Shown: positions 1-7,708 of the stretch, one piece after another
Layout: each line of letters starts with the position of its first letter
Numbering within the stretch: position 1 is the stretch's first letter
NCBI GenBank assembly: GCA_030681035.1
Contig: JAUXUI010000062.1
Span: 61,958-125,957, forward strand
Source of the DNA: Lysobacteraceae bacterium
GTDB taxonomy: Bacteria > Pseudomonadota > Gammaproteobacteria > Xanthomonadales > Xanthomonadaceae
Length of the DNA stretch: 64,000 bases
Direction: 5' to 3'
Translations under genes and position numbers: made by a program
The notes under the pieces: generated by a model
Told to the model about the DNA's origin: nothing
Databases searched by the model: none
The model's input: the letters and a program-made list of their open reading frames with translations, nothing else

Positions 1-54
1 GCACAGTGGCATCATCGCCTACAATTCCGGCCTTCAACGCAGGCAGGGCGCAAC

Positions 55-963
55 ATGACCGCAAAAGCCAATACGACGCGCACGATTTTTTTTGCCCTGG
101 GCGCGAACTTCGCCATCTTTCTCGCCAAAGGCGTTGCTGCCGTGCTATCGGGTTCGGGCGCGATGCTGGCCGAGGCAGTGCATTCGCTGGCCGATGTGGG
201 CAATCAGGGCTTGCTGTTGCTCGGCATGCGCCGCGCCAAGCGGCCGCCATCGCCGGATTATCCGCTCGGCTTCGGCAGGGAAATCTATTTCTGGTCGTTT
301 CTCGTAGCGTTGCTGCTGTTCAGTGTCGGCGGCATGTTTTCGCTGTACGAAGGCCTGCACAAGCTCAACTCGCCGGAGCCGTTGAATCATCCATGGGTGG
401 CCATCGGCGTGCTGGTGTTCGCGATCATTGCCGAATCGGCATCAATGCGCGCAGCGTTGCAGGAAGTGAACAAGGTGCGCGGTCGCAACAGCCTGTGGCA
501 CTGGTTTCGTGAAAGCCGGCAGGCCGAACTGGTGGTGGTGTTCGGTGAAGACCTCGCCGCGCTGCTGGGTCTGGTCTTTGCGCTGGTGGCGGTGGTGCTG
601 ACCATGGTCACCGGCAACCCCGTGTTCGATGCCATCGGCACCATGATGATCGGTGTGTTGCTGATCGTCATCGCGGTATTCGTGGCGATCGAGGTCAAGG
701 GGCTGCTGATTGGCCAGGGCGTCGATCCGACGCTGAAGGCGCATATCCGGACATTTCTTGACAGCCGCGCCGAGCTGGCCGAGGTCTACAACCTGATTGC
801 CCTGCAACTGGGCGAGGATGTGCTGGTTTCAGTCAAGGCGCGGATGGCGCCGATGGCATCGGTACCGGAGCTGATCGCAGCCATCAATACGGTGGAGCGG
901 GATCTGCGCAAGCAGTTTCCCGAAGTGCGCTGGAGCTTCTTCGAACCCGATGACGCGGCGTAG
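55..963 (+). CDS. Cation diffusion facilitator family transporter (302 aa)
   Basis: Integral membrane metal-cation/proton antiporter of the CDF family, probably exporting Zn2+ or a related divalent ion. The predicted helices cover about residues 10-30, 36-57, 78-97, 113-131, 163-184 and 193-213, followed by a short cytoplasmic domain (about 215-300). The helix-2 metal site reads HSLAD (H43, D47). Helix 5 carries GED (E165, D166) where classical YiiP has HxxxD, so this belongs to the SLC30A9-like branch with altered site residues. A purine-rich AGGGCG lies just before the ATG. The gene is monocistronic in the visible region and its upstream neighbour is outside the window. Family assignment is solid; the transported metal is not determined by the sequence. 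Confidence 0.9.
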   Translation: MTAKANTTRTIFFALGANFAIFLAKGVAAVLSGSGAMLAEAVHSLADVGNQGLLLLGMRRAKRPPSPDYPLGFGREIYFWSFLVALLLFSVGGMFSLYEGLHKLNSPEPLNHPWVAIGVLVFAIIAESASMRAALQEVNKVRGRNSLWHWFRESRQAELVVVFGEDLAALLGLVFALVAVVLTMVTGNPVFDAIGTMMIGVLLIVIAVFVAIEVKGLLIGQGVDPTLKAHIRTFLDSRAELAEVYNLIALQLGEDVLVSVKARMAPMASVPELIAAINTVERDLRKQFPEVRWSFFEPDDAA

Positions 964-1066
964 CGGAATAGTCGGTATCGGTTCTGATAGCCAGCGCGAG
1001 GTTGTGAATCCACGGCGTGACCTCCAATCGCCTCGACCAGCGCAGCTTGAGCACAGATTGAGGGTG

Positions 1067-1114
1067 TTTTGGCATATTATCGCTGGTGGATAATATCCAA
1101 AACATTAGTATAAT
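1067..1114 (+). promoter_or_regulatory. Long inverted repeat and -10 box before an AAA ATPase
   Basis: The arms are TTTTGG(C)ATATTATC (1067-1081) and GATAATATCCAAAA (1089-1102), separated by 7 nt. All 14 positions pair apart from one extra C in the left arm. A perfect TATAAT follows at 1109-1114, only 8 nt before the ATG at 1123, with no Shine-Dalgarno between. The expected transcript would therefore be nearly leaderless. The palindrome occupies the -35 region, which suggests an operator, possibly for autoregulation by the winged-helix tail of the ATPase. The operator role is inference. Confidence 0.6.
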
Positions 1115-1122
1115 CTGCGGTC

Positions 1123-2316
1123 ATGGACCCGATTGCCAATCCCTATGCGCCCGGCGCGGGCACTCCTCCGCCTGAGCTCGCTGGCCGCGATCTGCTGCTG
1201 GAGACGGCGCGTATCGCCACCGCGCGTATCCGCGCCGGGCGACCGGCCAAGAGTCTGTTGCTGGTCGGTTTGCGAGGTGTGGGCAAAACCGTACTGCTCG
1301 ATCGCATGCGTGACGAAGCCGAGTCGGCAGGGCTGCAAACGCTACGCATCGAAGCGCCCGAGGCGCGCTCGCTGCCGGCTATTTTGGCTCCGCAGTTGCG
1401 TCAGGCGCTGCTGCGGCTGTCGCGCAACGAGCAAGCGCGGGAGTTTGGGCATCGCGCACTGCGGGCGTTGGCCGGCTTTGCCAAAAGTCTGAAGGTCAAG
1501 TATCAGGACATCGAGGTGGGATTCGATTTCGAGCCGGAGCCAGGACTGGCCGACAACGGTGATCTTGAACATGATCTGCAAGCGCTTCTGGAAGCAGCCG
1601 GCATTGCCGCACAGCAAGCGGGTACGGCGCTGGTTCTTTTCGTTGACGAGCTTCAGTACGTCGAGGAGGAGCAACTGGCGGCCCTGATTACCGCGCTGCA
1701 CCGTACATCGCAGCGTCAACTGCCGGTGGTGTTGATCGGCGCCGGACTGCCCCAGTTGCCGGGGCGGATGGGCCGGGCCAAGTCCTATGCGGAGCGATTG
1801 TTTGATTACCCCGACGTGGGACCTCTGGATCCGAACGCGGCACGGCTGGCTATTGAAAAGCCCGCAGCAAGCCAGGGGGTGTCGTTCGAGCCGCTCGCTT
1901 TGCAGCGCATTGTGCAAGAAACGCACGGCTATCCCTACTTTCTTCAAGAGTGGGGAAAGCATATTTGGGATGTTGCGTCCGCATCCCCTATTACCGAAGG
2001 CGATGTGGAGCGCGGAGCGCGTGAGGCGATTGCGGCGCTTGATGAAAGTTTTTTCCGGGTGCGATTCGACCGCCTGACACCTGCCGAAAAGCGCTACCTG
2101 CGCGCGATGGCGGAAATCGGCCCCGGCCCACACCGATCAGGCGATGTCGCCGAGGTTCTGGGTCGCAAAGTTACGACATTCGGGCCGGTCCGTAGCCAAC
2201 TCATTGCCAAGGGCATGATCTGGAGCCCAAGTCACGGGGATACTGCGTTTACCGTGCCGATGTTCGATGCGTTCATGAAACGCATCATGCCCGGAGACGA
2301 GTGGCGGTCCGGTTGA
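1123..2316 (+). CDS. AAA/STAND-like ATP-binding protein with C-terminal winged helix (397 aa)
   Basis: P-loop ATPase of the archaeal-ATPase/ORC-like type found singly in many bacterial genomes. Walker A is GLRGVGKT (about residues 48-55) and Walker B is LVLFVDELQY (about 168-177). A sensor-like helical lid follows, then a C-terminal region (about 310-390) containing RLTPAEKRYLRAMAEIG and a helix-turn-helix-like segment typical of the wHTH of this family. No signal peptide or membrane segment is present. The gene stands alone between a transporter and the convergent kbl gene. An almost perfect 14-bp inverted repeat and a TATAAT box lie directly upstream. The cellular role is unknown; homologues are usually annotated only as ATP-binding protein. 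Confidence 0.8.
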   Translation: MDPIANPYAPGAGTPPPELAGRDLLLETARIATARIRAGRPAKSLLLVGLRGVGKTVLLDRMRDEAESAGLQTLRIEAPEARSLPAILAPQLRQALLRLSRNEQAREFGHRALRALAGFAKSLKVKYQDIEVGFDFEPEPGLADNGDLEHDLQALLEAAGIAAQQAGTALVLFVDELQYVEEEQLAALITALHRTSQRQLPVVLIGAGLPQLPGRMGRAKSYAERLFDYPDVGPLDPNAARLAIEKPAASQGVSFEPLALQRIVQETHGYPYFLQEWGKHIWDVASASPITEGDVERGAREAIAALDESFFRVRFDRLTPAEKRYLRAMAEIGPGPHRSGDVAEVLGRKVTTFGPVRSQLIAKGMIWSPSHGDTAFTVPMFDAFMKRIMPGDEWRSG

Positions 2317-2400
2317 TCTTGCGATAACGGAGTACCGCATCGCCACATCTTCACCTACCACCTCGCCAAACTCGCAGGCGAAACCGTCGTTGTTTTGCCG

Positions 2401-3591
2401 CTATTTGATCACGCCCAACTCGCGACCGATGGCGGTGAATGCGCTTACGGCCTGGTCGAGGTGTTCGCGCGTGTGCGCGGCGCTGATCTGGGTGCGGATA
2501 CGCGCCTGGCCTTTGGGCACGACGGGGAAGAAGAAGCCGATCGCGTAAATGCCTTGTTCCAGCAGGCGGGCGGCGAAGCGCTGCGCCAGCGGTGCGTCGT
2601 ACAACATCACCGGCACGATCGGGTGTTCGCCAGGCTTGAGGTCGAAGCCGGCAGTAGTCATGCGTTCGCGGAAATAGGCGGTGTTCTCGCGCAGTCGCGC
2701 ACGCAGATCATCGGCGCTGGCCAGCATCTCGAACACCTTGCTGCCGGCGGCAACCACATGCGGCGGCAACGAGTTGGAAAACAGGTACGGGCGCGAGCGT
2801 TGCCGCAGCATTTCGATCACCGCCTTGTTGCCGACGGTGAAGCCGCCCAGCGCGCCGCCGAGTGCCTTGCCCAGGGTGCCGGTGATGATGTCGATGCGAT
2901 CAAGTACGCCGCGCACTTCCGCCGAGCCGCGGCCACTGGCACCGAGAAAGCCGGTGGCATGGCATTCGTCGATGTGTACCAAGGCATCGTAGCGCGCGGC
3001 CAGCGCGGTGATCTCATCAAGTGGCGCAATAAATCCATCCATCGAGAACACGCCGTCGCTGGTGATCAGGATGTCGCGCACGCCATCGGCGCGGGCTTGC
3101 TTGAGCTGCGCTTCCAGATCGCTCATGTCGCAATTGGCGTAGCGATAGCGTTTGGCCTTGCACAGGCGCACGCCATCGATGATCGATGCGTGATTGAGCG
3201 AATCGGAAATGATCGCATCGTTGTCGCCCAGCAACGGCTCGAACAAGCCGCCATTGGCATCAAAGCAGGCGGCGTAAAGGATGGCGTCATCCTTGCCGAA
3301 AAACGCGGCGATGCGCTGTTCCAGTTGCTTGTGCAAATCCTGGGTGCCGCAGATGAAACGCACCGAGGCCATGCCAAAGCCGTGGCTATCGAGCGCGTCC
3401 TTGGCGGCAGCGATCACCGCGGGATGATCGGCCAGCCCCAGATAATTGTTGGCGCAAAAGTTGAGCACCTGGCGGCCATCGGCCAGTGTGATTTGCGCCG
3501 ATTGCGGGCTGGTGATGATGCGCTCGCTCTTGAACAGGCCCTGCTCGCGGATGGCTTCAAGTTCGTCGGCAATGCGTGTGTTCAGGCTCAT
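2401..3591 (-). CDS. kbl: Glycine C-acetyltransferase (2-amino-3-ketobutyrate CoA ligase)
   Basis: PLP-dependent alpha-oxoamine synthase that cleaves 2-amino-3-oxobutyrate with CoA to glycine and acetyl-CoA, the second step of threonine breakdown after Tdh. The 396-residue length matches the family (about 398). Visible hallmarks are NNYLGLA at residues 48-54, the IDECHATG motif (D208, H211) and the PLP lysine K242 in GTLGKALGG. The start lies 24 nt downstream of the redoxin stop on the same strand, and tdh lies beyond that, so the three genes look like one operon in the order tdh, redoxin, kbl. No truncation is seen. Confidence 0.96.
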   Translation of the reverse strand: MSLNTRIADELEAIREQGLFKSERIITSPQSAQITLADGRQVLNFCANNYLGLADHPAVIAAAKDALDSHGFGMASVRFICGTQDLHKQLEQRIAAFFGKDDAILYAACFDANGGLFEPLLGDNDAIISDSLNHASIIDGVRLCKAKRYRYANCDMSDLEAQLKQARADGVRDILITSDGVFSMDGFIAPLDEITALAARYDALVHIDECHATGFLGASGRGSAEVRGVLDRIDIITGTLGKALGGALGGFTVGNKAVIEMLRQRSRPYLFSNSLPPHVVAAGSKVFEMLASADDLRARLRENTAYFRERMTTAGFDLKPGEHPIVPVMLYDAPLAQRFAARLLEQGIYAIGFFFPVVPKGQARIRTQISAAHTREHLDQAVSAFTAIGRELGVIK

Positions 3592-3615
3592 GGGGTTTCC
3601 TGTGGCGGATAGGCG

Positions 3616-4476
3616 TCACTGTGCAGGCGCAAGCCCGAGCCGGTCGATCACTGCGATAAAGGTATCGGGCTCCGGGCGCACACGGTAGTTGTCGGTCAGA
3701 TGATTCCAGGCGATATGGCCCGAACGGTCAATCAGCAAGACGGTCGGCAGCACGGTATCGCTGTCGTAACCCATCGCGCCAAGGCCCAGCGGCAGGCTGT
3801 TTGGCGCATCGATGCCCAGTGTCTTGGCGGCGGCGTTGTCTTCATCGATTAGAAACTGCATCGGCGCATCAAAACGCGCGGACAGGTCTTGCGTGTGTTT
3901 TTGCGACTGTGGGCTGACCAGCAGTACCTGTACGCCGCGCTGTGCCAATTCACGATAGCGGCCCGCGATTTCCTGGATCTGTGCCATGCACAGCGGGCAC
4001 CAGTTGCCACGATAAAACAGCAGCAGCGTCACCTTGCCGACCAGGCTGGCGCTATCGATCAGTTTGCCGTCTGCGGTTTTCAGGGTGAACGAGGGCAGGG
4101 AGTTGCCAACGGCAAGCGTGTTGCGGTCGCGATCAGCGAAACGCGAATACCAGTAGACATACGCGATGCAGCCATCAAGGCCGATCACCAGTGCGTACAA
4201 CAACGGCAGCAGCGGGCCGCCACGCAGCGCCGCGTACAAGGTGATGCCTGCACCAATGCCGGTGAGTACCAGGATGGTGCGCAACTCGGCTGAGGTGCGT
4301 GCCGCCTTGCCGCGCATCAACCATGCAAAAAAACCCATGAAGCTGCCAGTCGCCAGCAGTGAGCCGGCCCAGGCGAGGCGCTCGATGGCGGTGTCGGCAC
4401 CAATCAGCGCGATCAGTGCATGTACGGTGCTCGCAGTGAGCGCGAGCAGCAGCAGGGTGATGAAACGAGATTTCAT
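3616..4476 (-). CDS. Membrane-anchored peroxiredoxin/AhpC-TSA-like redoxin (286 aa)
   Basis: The N-terminal third (about residues 5-107) contains four predicted transmembrane helices. A thioredoxin-fold domain (about 122-280) of the AhpC/TSA-redoxin type follows. The catalytic segment is FYRGNWCPLCMAQI with C160 and C163, a CxxC arrangement resembling the peroxiredoxin-like family that carries RGxWCPxC. After it come the usual beta-alpha elements ending in a cis-Pro-like DTVLPTVLLID. It lies between tdh and kbl on the same strand, 67 nt after tdh and 24 nt before kbl, and is probably co-transcribed with them. A redox link to threonine catabolism is not obvious. The domain is certain; peroxidase versus thiol-disulfide function is not. 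Confidence 0.82.
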   Translation of the reverse strand: MKSRFITLLLLALTASTVHALIALIGADTAIERLAWAGSLLATGSFMGFFAWLMRGKAARTSAELRTILVLTGIGAGITLYAALRGGPLLPLLYALVIGLDGCIAYVYWYSRFADRDRNTLAVGNSLPSFTLKTADGKLIDSASLVGKVTLLLFYRGNWCPLCMAQIQEIAGRYRELAQRGVQVLLVSPQSQKHTQDLSARFDAPMQFLIDEDNAAAKTLGIDAPNSLPLGLGAMGYDSDTVLPTVLLIDRSGHIAWNHLTDNYRVRPEPDTFIAVIDRLGLAPAQ

Positions 4477-4543
4477 GCCGGATCCTGGCGAAGTTGGATG
4501 TTGCTGTGAATGGTAACGCCGTTACAGGCGCTGGTAATCGCCA

Positions 4544-5578
4544 TCAGCCCCAACGACACACCACTTTGCCGCATTGCCCGGATTCCATCAAATCAAAACC
4601 GGTCTGGAAATCATCAATGGCAATCTGGTGGGTGAGCGCCTTTTGCAACGGGAAGCCCGAGCGCACCAGTTGCGTCATCTTGTACCAGGTCTCGTACATC
4701 TTGCGGCCGTAGATGCCGTGGATGACCAGCCCCTTGAAGATGATCTGGTCCCAGTCCACGCCAGCGCCCTTGGGCAGAATGCCGAGCAGGGCGACCTTGC
4801 CACCGTGGTACATGGCATCGAGCATGTCGTTGAATGCGCCGGGATGGCCAGACATCTCCATGCCGACATCGAAGCCTTCGATGCCGATCTCGCGCATCAC
4901 ATCCTTCAGCGATTCACGGCCCACGTTGACGGTGCGGGTGGCGCCCATTTCGCGGGCCAGGTTCAGCCGATAATCGTTGACGTCGGTGATAACGACATGG
5001 CGTGCGCCGATCCATTTGCAGATGCCGGCGGCGATGATGCCGATCGGGCCGGCACCGGTAATCAGCACGTCCTCGCCGATCACGTCGAACTCCAGCGCGC
5101 AATGCGCGGCATTGCCGAACGGGTCGAAGAACGCCGCCAGCTCGGACGGAATCTCGTCAGGAATCGGCCACAGGTTGCTGCTGGGTACCACCACGTATTC
5201 GGCGAAGGCACCGTTGCGATTGACGCCGATGCCGACCGTGTTCGGGCACAGATGCGGACGCCCGGCGCGGCAATTGCGGCAATGGCCGCAGACGACATGG
5301 CCTTCCGCCGATACCCGTTGCCCGAGGCTGTAGCCGGTTACGCCGGGGCCAATTTCGGCAATAGTACCGACGAACTCATGGCCGATCACCAGCCCCGGTT
5401 TGATCGTGCGCTGGCTCCACTCATCCCATTTGTAAATGTGCAGGTCGGTGCCGCAGATTGCGGTCATGTGCAGTTTGACCAGCACCTCGTTTGCACCCGG
5501 AGCAGGGCGTGGCACCTGCTGCATCCAGATGCCCTTGGCCGGCTCGCGTTTGACCAGGGCTTTCATTGTCGTTGTCAT
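4544..5578 (-). CDS. tdh: L-threonine 3-dehydrogenase
   Basis: Zinc-dependent medium-chain dehydrogenase oxidising L-threonine to 2-amino-3-oxobutyrate with NAD+, which feeds Kbl. It is 344 residues (family about 341). Visible features are the catalytic-zinc segment TAICGTDLH followed by GHEFVG, the structural-zinc cysteine cluster [15 protein letters not shown], and the Rossmann motif [11 protein letters not shown]. The start chosen is the ATG at 5578 (MTTTMKAL), preceded by a weak GGAC. The alternative ATG at 5566 (MKALVKREP) aligns with the usual family N terminus but has no ribosome binding site. In-frame codons further upstream do not resemble the family. Confidence 0.95.
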   Translation of the reverse strand: MTTTMKALVKREPAKGIWMQQVPRPAPGANEVLVKLHMTAICGTDLHIYKWDEWSQRTIKPGLVIGHEFVGTIAEIGPGVTGYSLGQRVSAEGHVVCGHCRNCRAGRPHLCPNTVGIGVNRNGAFAEYVVVPSSNLWPIPDEIPSELAAFFDPFGNAAHCALEFDVIGEDVLITGAGPIGIIAAGICKWIGARHVVITDVNDYRLNLAREMGATRTVNVGRESLKDVMREIGIEGFDVGMEMSGHPGAFNDMLDAMYHGGKVALLGILPKGAGVDWDQIIFKGLVIHGIYGRKMYETWYKMTQLVRSGFPLQKALTHQIAIDDFQTGFDLMESGQCGKVVCRWG

Positions 5579-5656
5579 GGGATTGTCTGTCCGCGGGGGG
5601 GCTGTGGGGGCGAAATTATAACGCCGCACCGGGTCTGACCACGGCGCGTGATTGAT

Positions 5657-6391
5657 TCAGGCAAAGGGCAAACACCGCAGGGTGGTTTCGCCGTCCGCAG
5701 CAATACGCAGCACCGAACCCTGGTGGTACCAGTCGCCGAGCACGATGCGTTGCCAGGTGCCGGGATCGGCTGCCGGAACATGGATTGCCGGACGGTGGGT
5801 ATGGCCGTGGATCATCCGCTGGATGCCGAAGCGCTCGAACCACTGGTTCACGGTATCGGCAGTGACGTCGGAGATGGTTTCATCGATGCCTTGCTGGTGG
5901 GCATGGCTGGCAGCACGCGCCCGCACGGCAAATGCGGCGCGTTCGCTCAACGGTTGTGCCAGAAACTCCGACTGCCATTCAGGTGAGCGTACCTGCTGGC
6001 GGAATTGCTGGTAGGTGATGTCATCGCTGCACAGCAGATCGCCATGCGAGAGCAGGGTGGGAGCTGCATACAGATCGATCACGCTGGGGTCGGGCAACAG
6101 GCGCATGCCGCATCGGCGGGCGTAGTTGGTGCCGAGCAGGAAATCGCGATTGCCACGCTGGAAGTACACCGCGACACCACGTTGCTCAAGTGTGTGTAGC
6201 GCCATCGCAACCGTATCAGCGAGGGGCGCATCATCATCATCGCCCAGCCAGGCTTCAAACAGGTCGCCAAGGATGTACAGCGCGTCGGCGCGGACAGCTT
6301 CATCGGCAAGAAAGTCGATGAACGCCGCCGTGGCCTGCGGCCGGCTGGCGTCCAGATGCAAGTCGGAGATGAAAAGCGTATGCGCGCTCAT
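5657..6391 (-). CDS. lpxH: UDP-2,3-diacylglucosamine diphosphatase
   Basis: Calcineurin-like metallophosphoesterase of lipid A synthesis that cleaves UDP-2,3-diacylglucosamine to lipid X and UMP at the inner membrane. All five metallophosphoesterase blocks are visible in 244 residues: FISDLHLDASRP (start), GDLFEAWLGDD, RGNRDFLLG, the HGD of SHGDLLCSDD, and GHTHRPAIH near the C terminus. The ATG overlaps the TGA of the cyclophilin gene by four bases, so the two are translationally coupled. A cyclophilin-lpxH pairing is common in gammaproteobacteria. Presence of lpxH supports a beta/gammaproteobacterial host. Confidence 0.95.
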   Translation of the reverse strand: MSAHTLFISDLHLDASRPQATAAFIDFLADEAVRADALYILGDLFEAWLGDDDDAPLADTVAMALHTLEQRGVAVYFQRGNRDFLLGTNYARRCGMRLLPDPSVIDLYAAPTLLSHGDLLCSDDITYQQFRQQVRSPEWQSEFLAQPLSERAAFAVRARAASHAHQQGIDETISDVTADTVNQWFERFGIQRMIHGHTHRPAIHVPAADPGTWQRIVLGDWYHQGSVLRIAADGETTLRCLPFA

Positions 6392-7005
6392 TGCTCCGAC
6401 GCTGCCAGCACCTCGATCCGCTCGATCACGATAGGCGTTACCGGTACATCGCGCGGCAATGGGTCCTGCGCCTGGGTGGGTACCAGGCGGATGCGATCAA
6501 CCACGTCCATGCCCGAGACGACGTGGCCGAAAACGGCAAAACCCTTGGTGAACTCGCTGCTGTCCGAACTGTAATCAAAGCGTGGGTTATCGACCACATT
6601 GATGAAAAACTGCGCGGTTGCCGACTCGGATGTACTCGGCGCGCGCGCTGCCGCAATGGTGCCGCGCAGATTGGACAGGCCGTTGTTCGACTCCAGCGCA
6701 ATCGGCGCGTGGGTGGGCTTGGTTTGCAGGTCCATGGTGTAGGCACCACCCTGGATCAGCAGGTTGTCGATCACCCGATGCAGGATGGTGCCGTTGTAAA
6801 AACCCTCGCGCACATAGCCAAGGAAGTTTTCAACGGTTGCCGGTGCTTTGTCCGGTGCCAGTTCGATCACGATCTCGCCCATGCTGGTGTGCAGTGCCAC
6901 GCGTGGCGCGGGTGCAGCCGTTGGCAACGCGATGGCGGTTGACTGCGCATTGGCAACGGATGCTGCAATCAGCATGAGGCAGGCAAACCAGTGGCGTACA
7001 GACAT
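6388..7005 (-). CDS. Periplasmic cyclophilin-type peptidyl-prolyl isomerase (205 aa)
   Basis: Cyclophilin-type PPIase predicted to be exported. The N-terminal MSVRHWFACLMLIAASVANA is a standard signal peptide with an AxA-type cleavage site. The mature domain shows the cyclophilin pattern TSMGEIVIEL, FLGYVREGFYNGTILHRVI, AQFFINVVDNPRFDY and FAVFGHVVSGMDVVDRI. The start was set at the ATG at 7005 because the signal peptide begins there; the open frame continues upstream without family similarity. It overlaps the lpxH start by four bases and is the promoter-proximal gene of that pair. Confidence 0.92.
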   Translation of the reverse strand: MSVRHWFACLMLIAASVANAQSTAIALPTAAPAPRVALHTSMGEIVIELAPDKAPATVENFLGYVREGFYNGTILHRVIDNLLIQGGAYTMDLQTKPTHAPIALESNNGLSNLRGTIAAARAPSTSESATAQFFINVVDNPRFDYSSDSSEFTKGFAVFGHVVSGMDVVDRIRLVPTQAQDPLPRDVPVTPIVIERIEVLAASEQ

Positions 7006-7122
7006 GGCGAACTCCGGGGCAACGCGACAATGGCGTCCATTATCGCCCGGTCTGCACCGTGTTTGCATAACGCATTCGATAGGCGGCGTTATGATGGGGT
7101 TCCCCCGTTCAGGAGAATCCAC

Positions 7123-7548
7123 ATGCGTATCTTCACTGGTGTTTTGTTTGCCATGCTGCTGGTGCCGGTTGCCGCGCTTGCCGAAGGCCTGCCGCGCACG
7201 GCTGCGCCTGAAGATGCCGATGTCTACCTCATCGCCCCAGCCGATGGCGCAACCGTTGGCACCGAGGTTCTGGTTCAGTTTGGCCTCAAGGGCATGGGCG
7301 TTGCTCCGGCGGGCACTGTTGCCGCCAACACCGGGCACCACCACTTGTTGATCGACACTGGCTTGCCAGCACTGGATATGCCGGTTCCGGCCGATGTGCA
7401 GCATGTGCATTTTGGCAAGGGCCAGACCGAAACCACCATTACCCTGAGTCCGGGCAAGCACACCCTGCAATTGTTGTTGGCCGATCAAAACCACATACCG
7501 CACGTGCCGGCAGTGTTTTCCAAGGTGATCACCATTACCGTCAAGTAA
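7123..7548 (+). CDS. Exported DUF4399-family protein (141 aa)
   Basis: Small periplasmic protein with an N-terminal signal peptide (MRIFTGVLFAMLLVPVAALA, cleavage near A20). The mature part matches the DUF4399 pattern: an opening VYLIAPADGATV, a central NTGHHHLLIDTGLP, an HVHFGKGQTE segment and a C-terminal LSPGKHTLQLLLADQNHIPH. The cluster of histidines (HHH, HVH, H near the end) suggests metal binding, but no function is established. AGGAGA at 7111-7116 fixes the start at 7123. It is followed by a clear rho-independent terminator and so forms a single-gene unit. Confidence 0.88.
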   Translation: MRIFTGVLFAMLLVPVAALAEGLPRTAAPEDADVYLIAPADGATVGTEVLVQFGLKGMGVAPAGTVAANTGHHHLLIDTGLPALDMPVPADVQHVHFGKGQTETTITLSPGKHTLQLLLADQNHIPHVPAVFSKVITITVK

Positions 7549-7567
7549 CATCCGCCCCGTGCAAGGA

Positions 7568-7598
7568 CAACTGCCATTTATTGGCAGTTGCGTTTTGT
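7568..7598 (+). terminator. Rho-independent terminator after the DUF4399 gene
   Basis: An 8-bp perfect stem CAACTGCC (7568-7575) / GGCAGTTG (7583-7590) with the loop ATTTATT is followed by CGTTTTGTT. It separates the DUF4399 gene from the large envelope operon that starts at 7709. Confidence 0.85.
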
Positions 7599-7708
7599 TC
7601 ATGTGCGCTTGCAGTTGTCTGCGGCATCCTGCATCCCCGGGGTTGCAACATCCATGTGCTTTGGCCAGTTGTGAAACTCTATCGTCTGTACACGGTCGGA
7701 GCAGGGTA

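Noticed and set aside
2395..3612. 405-codon open frame on the plus strand opposite kbl
   Set aside because: It is exactly antisense to a full-length, motif-complete kbl gene and its product (rich in His/Arg/Gly) resembles no family; it is a shadow frame of GC-rich coding DNA.
4574..5638. 354-codon plus-strand frame opposite tdh
   Set aside because: Antisense shadow of tdh, with no ribosome binding site or recognisable domain.
7559..7708. 50-codon N-terminal extension of the lipoprotein gene
   Set aside because: It would include the upstream terminator stem region and bury the lipoprotein signal peptide; the start at 7709 has a well-placed GGAG.
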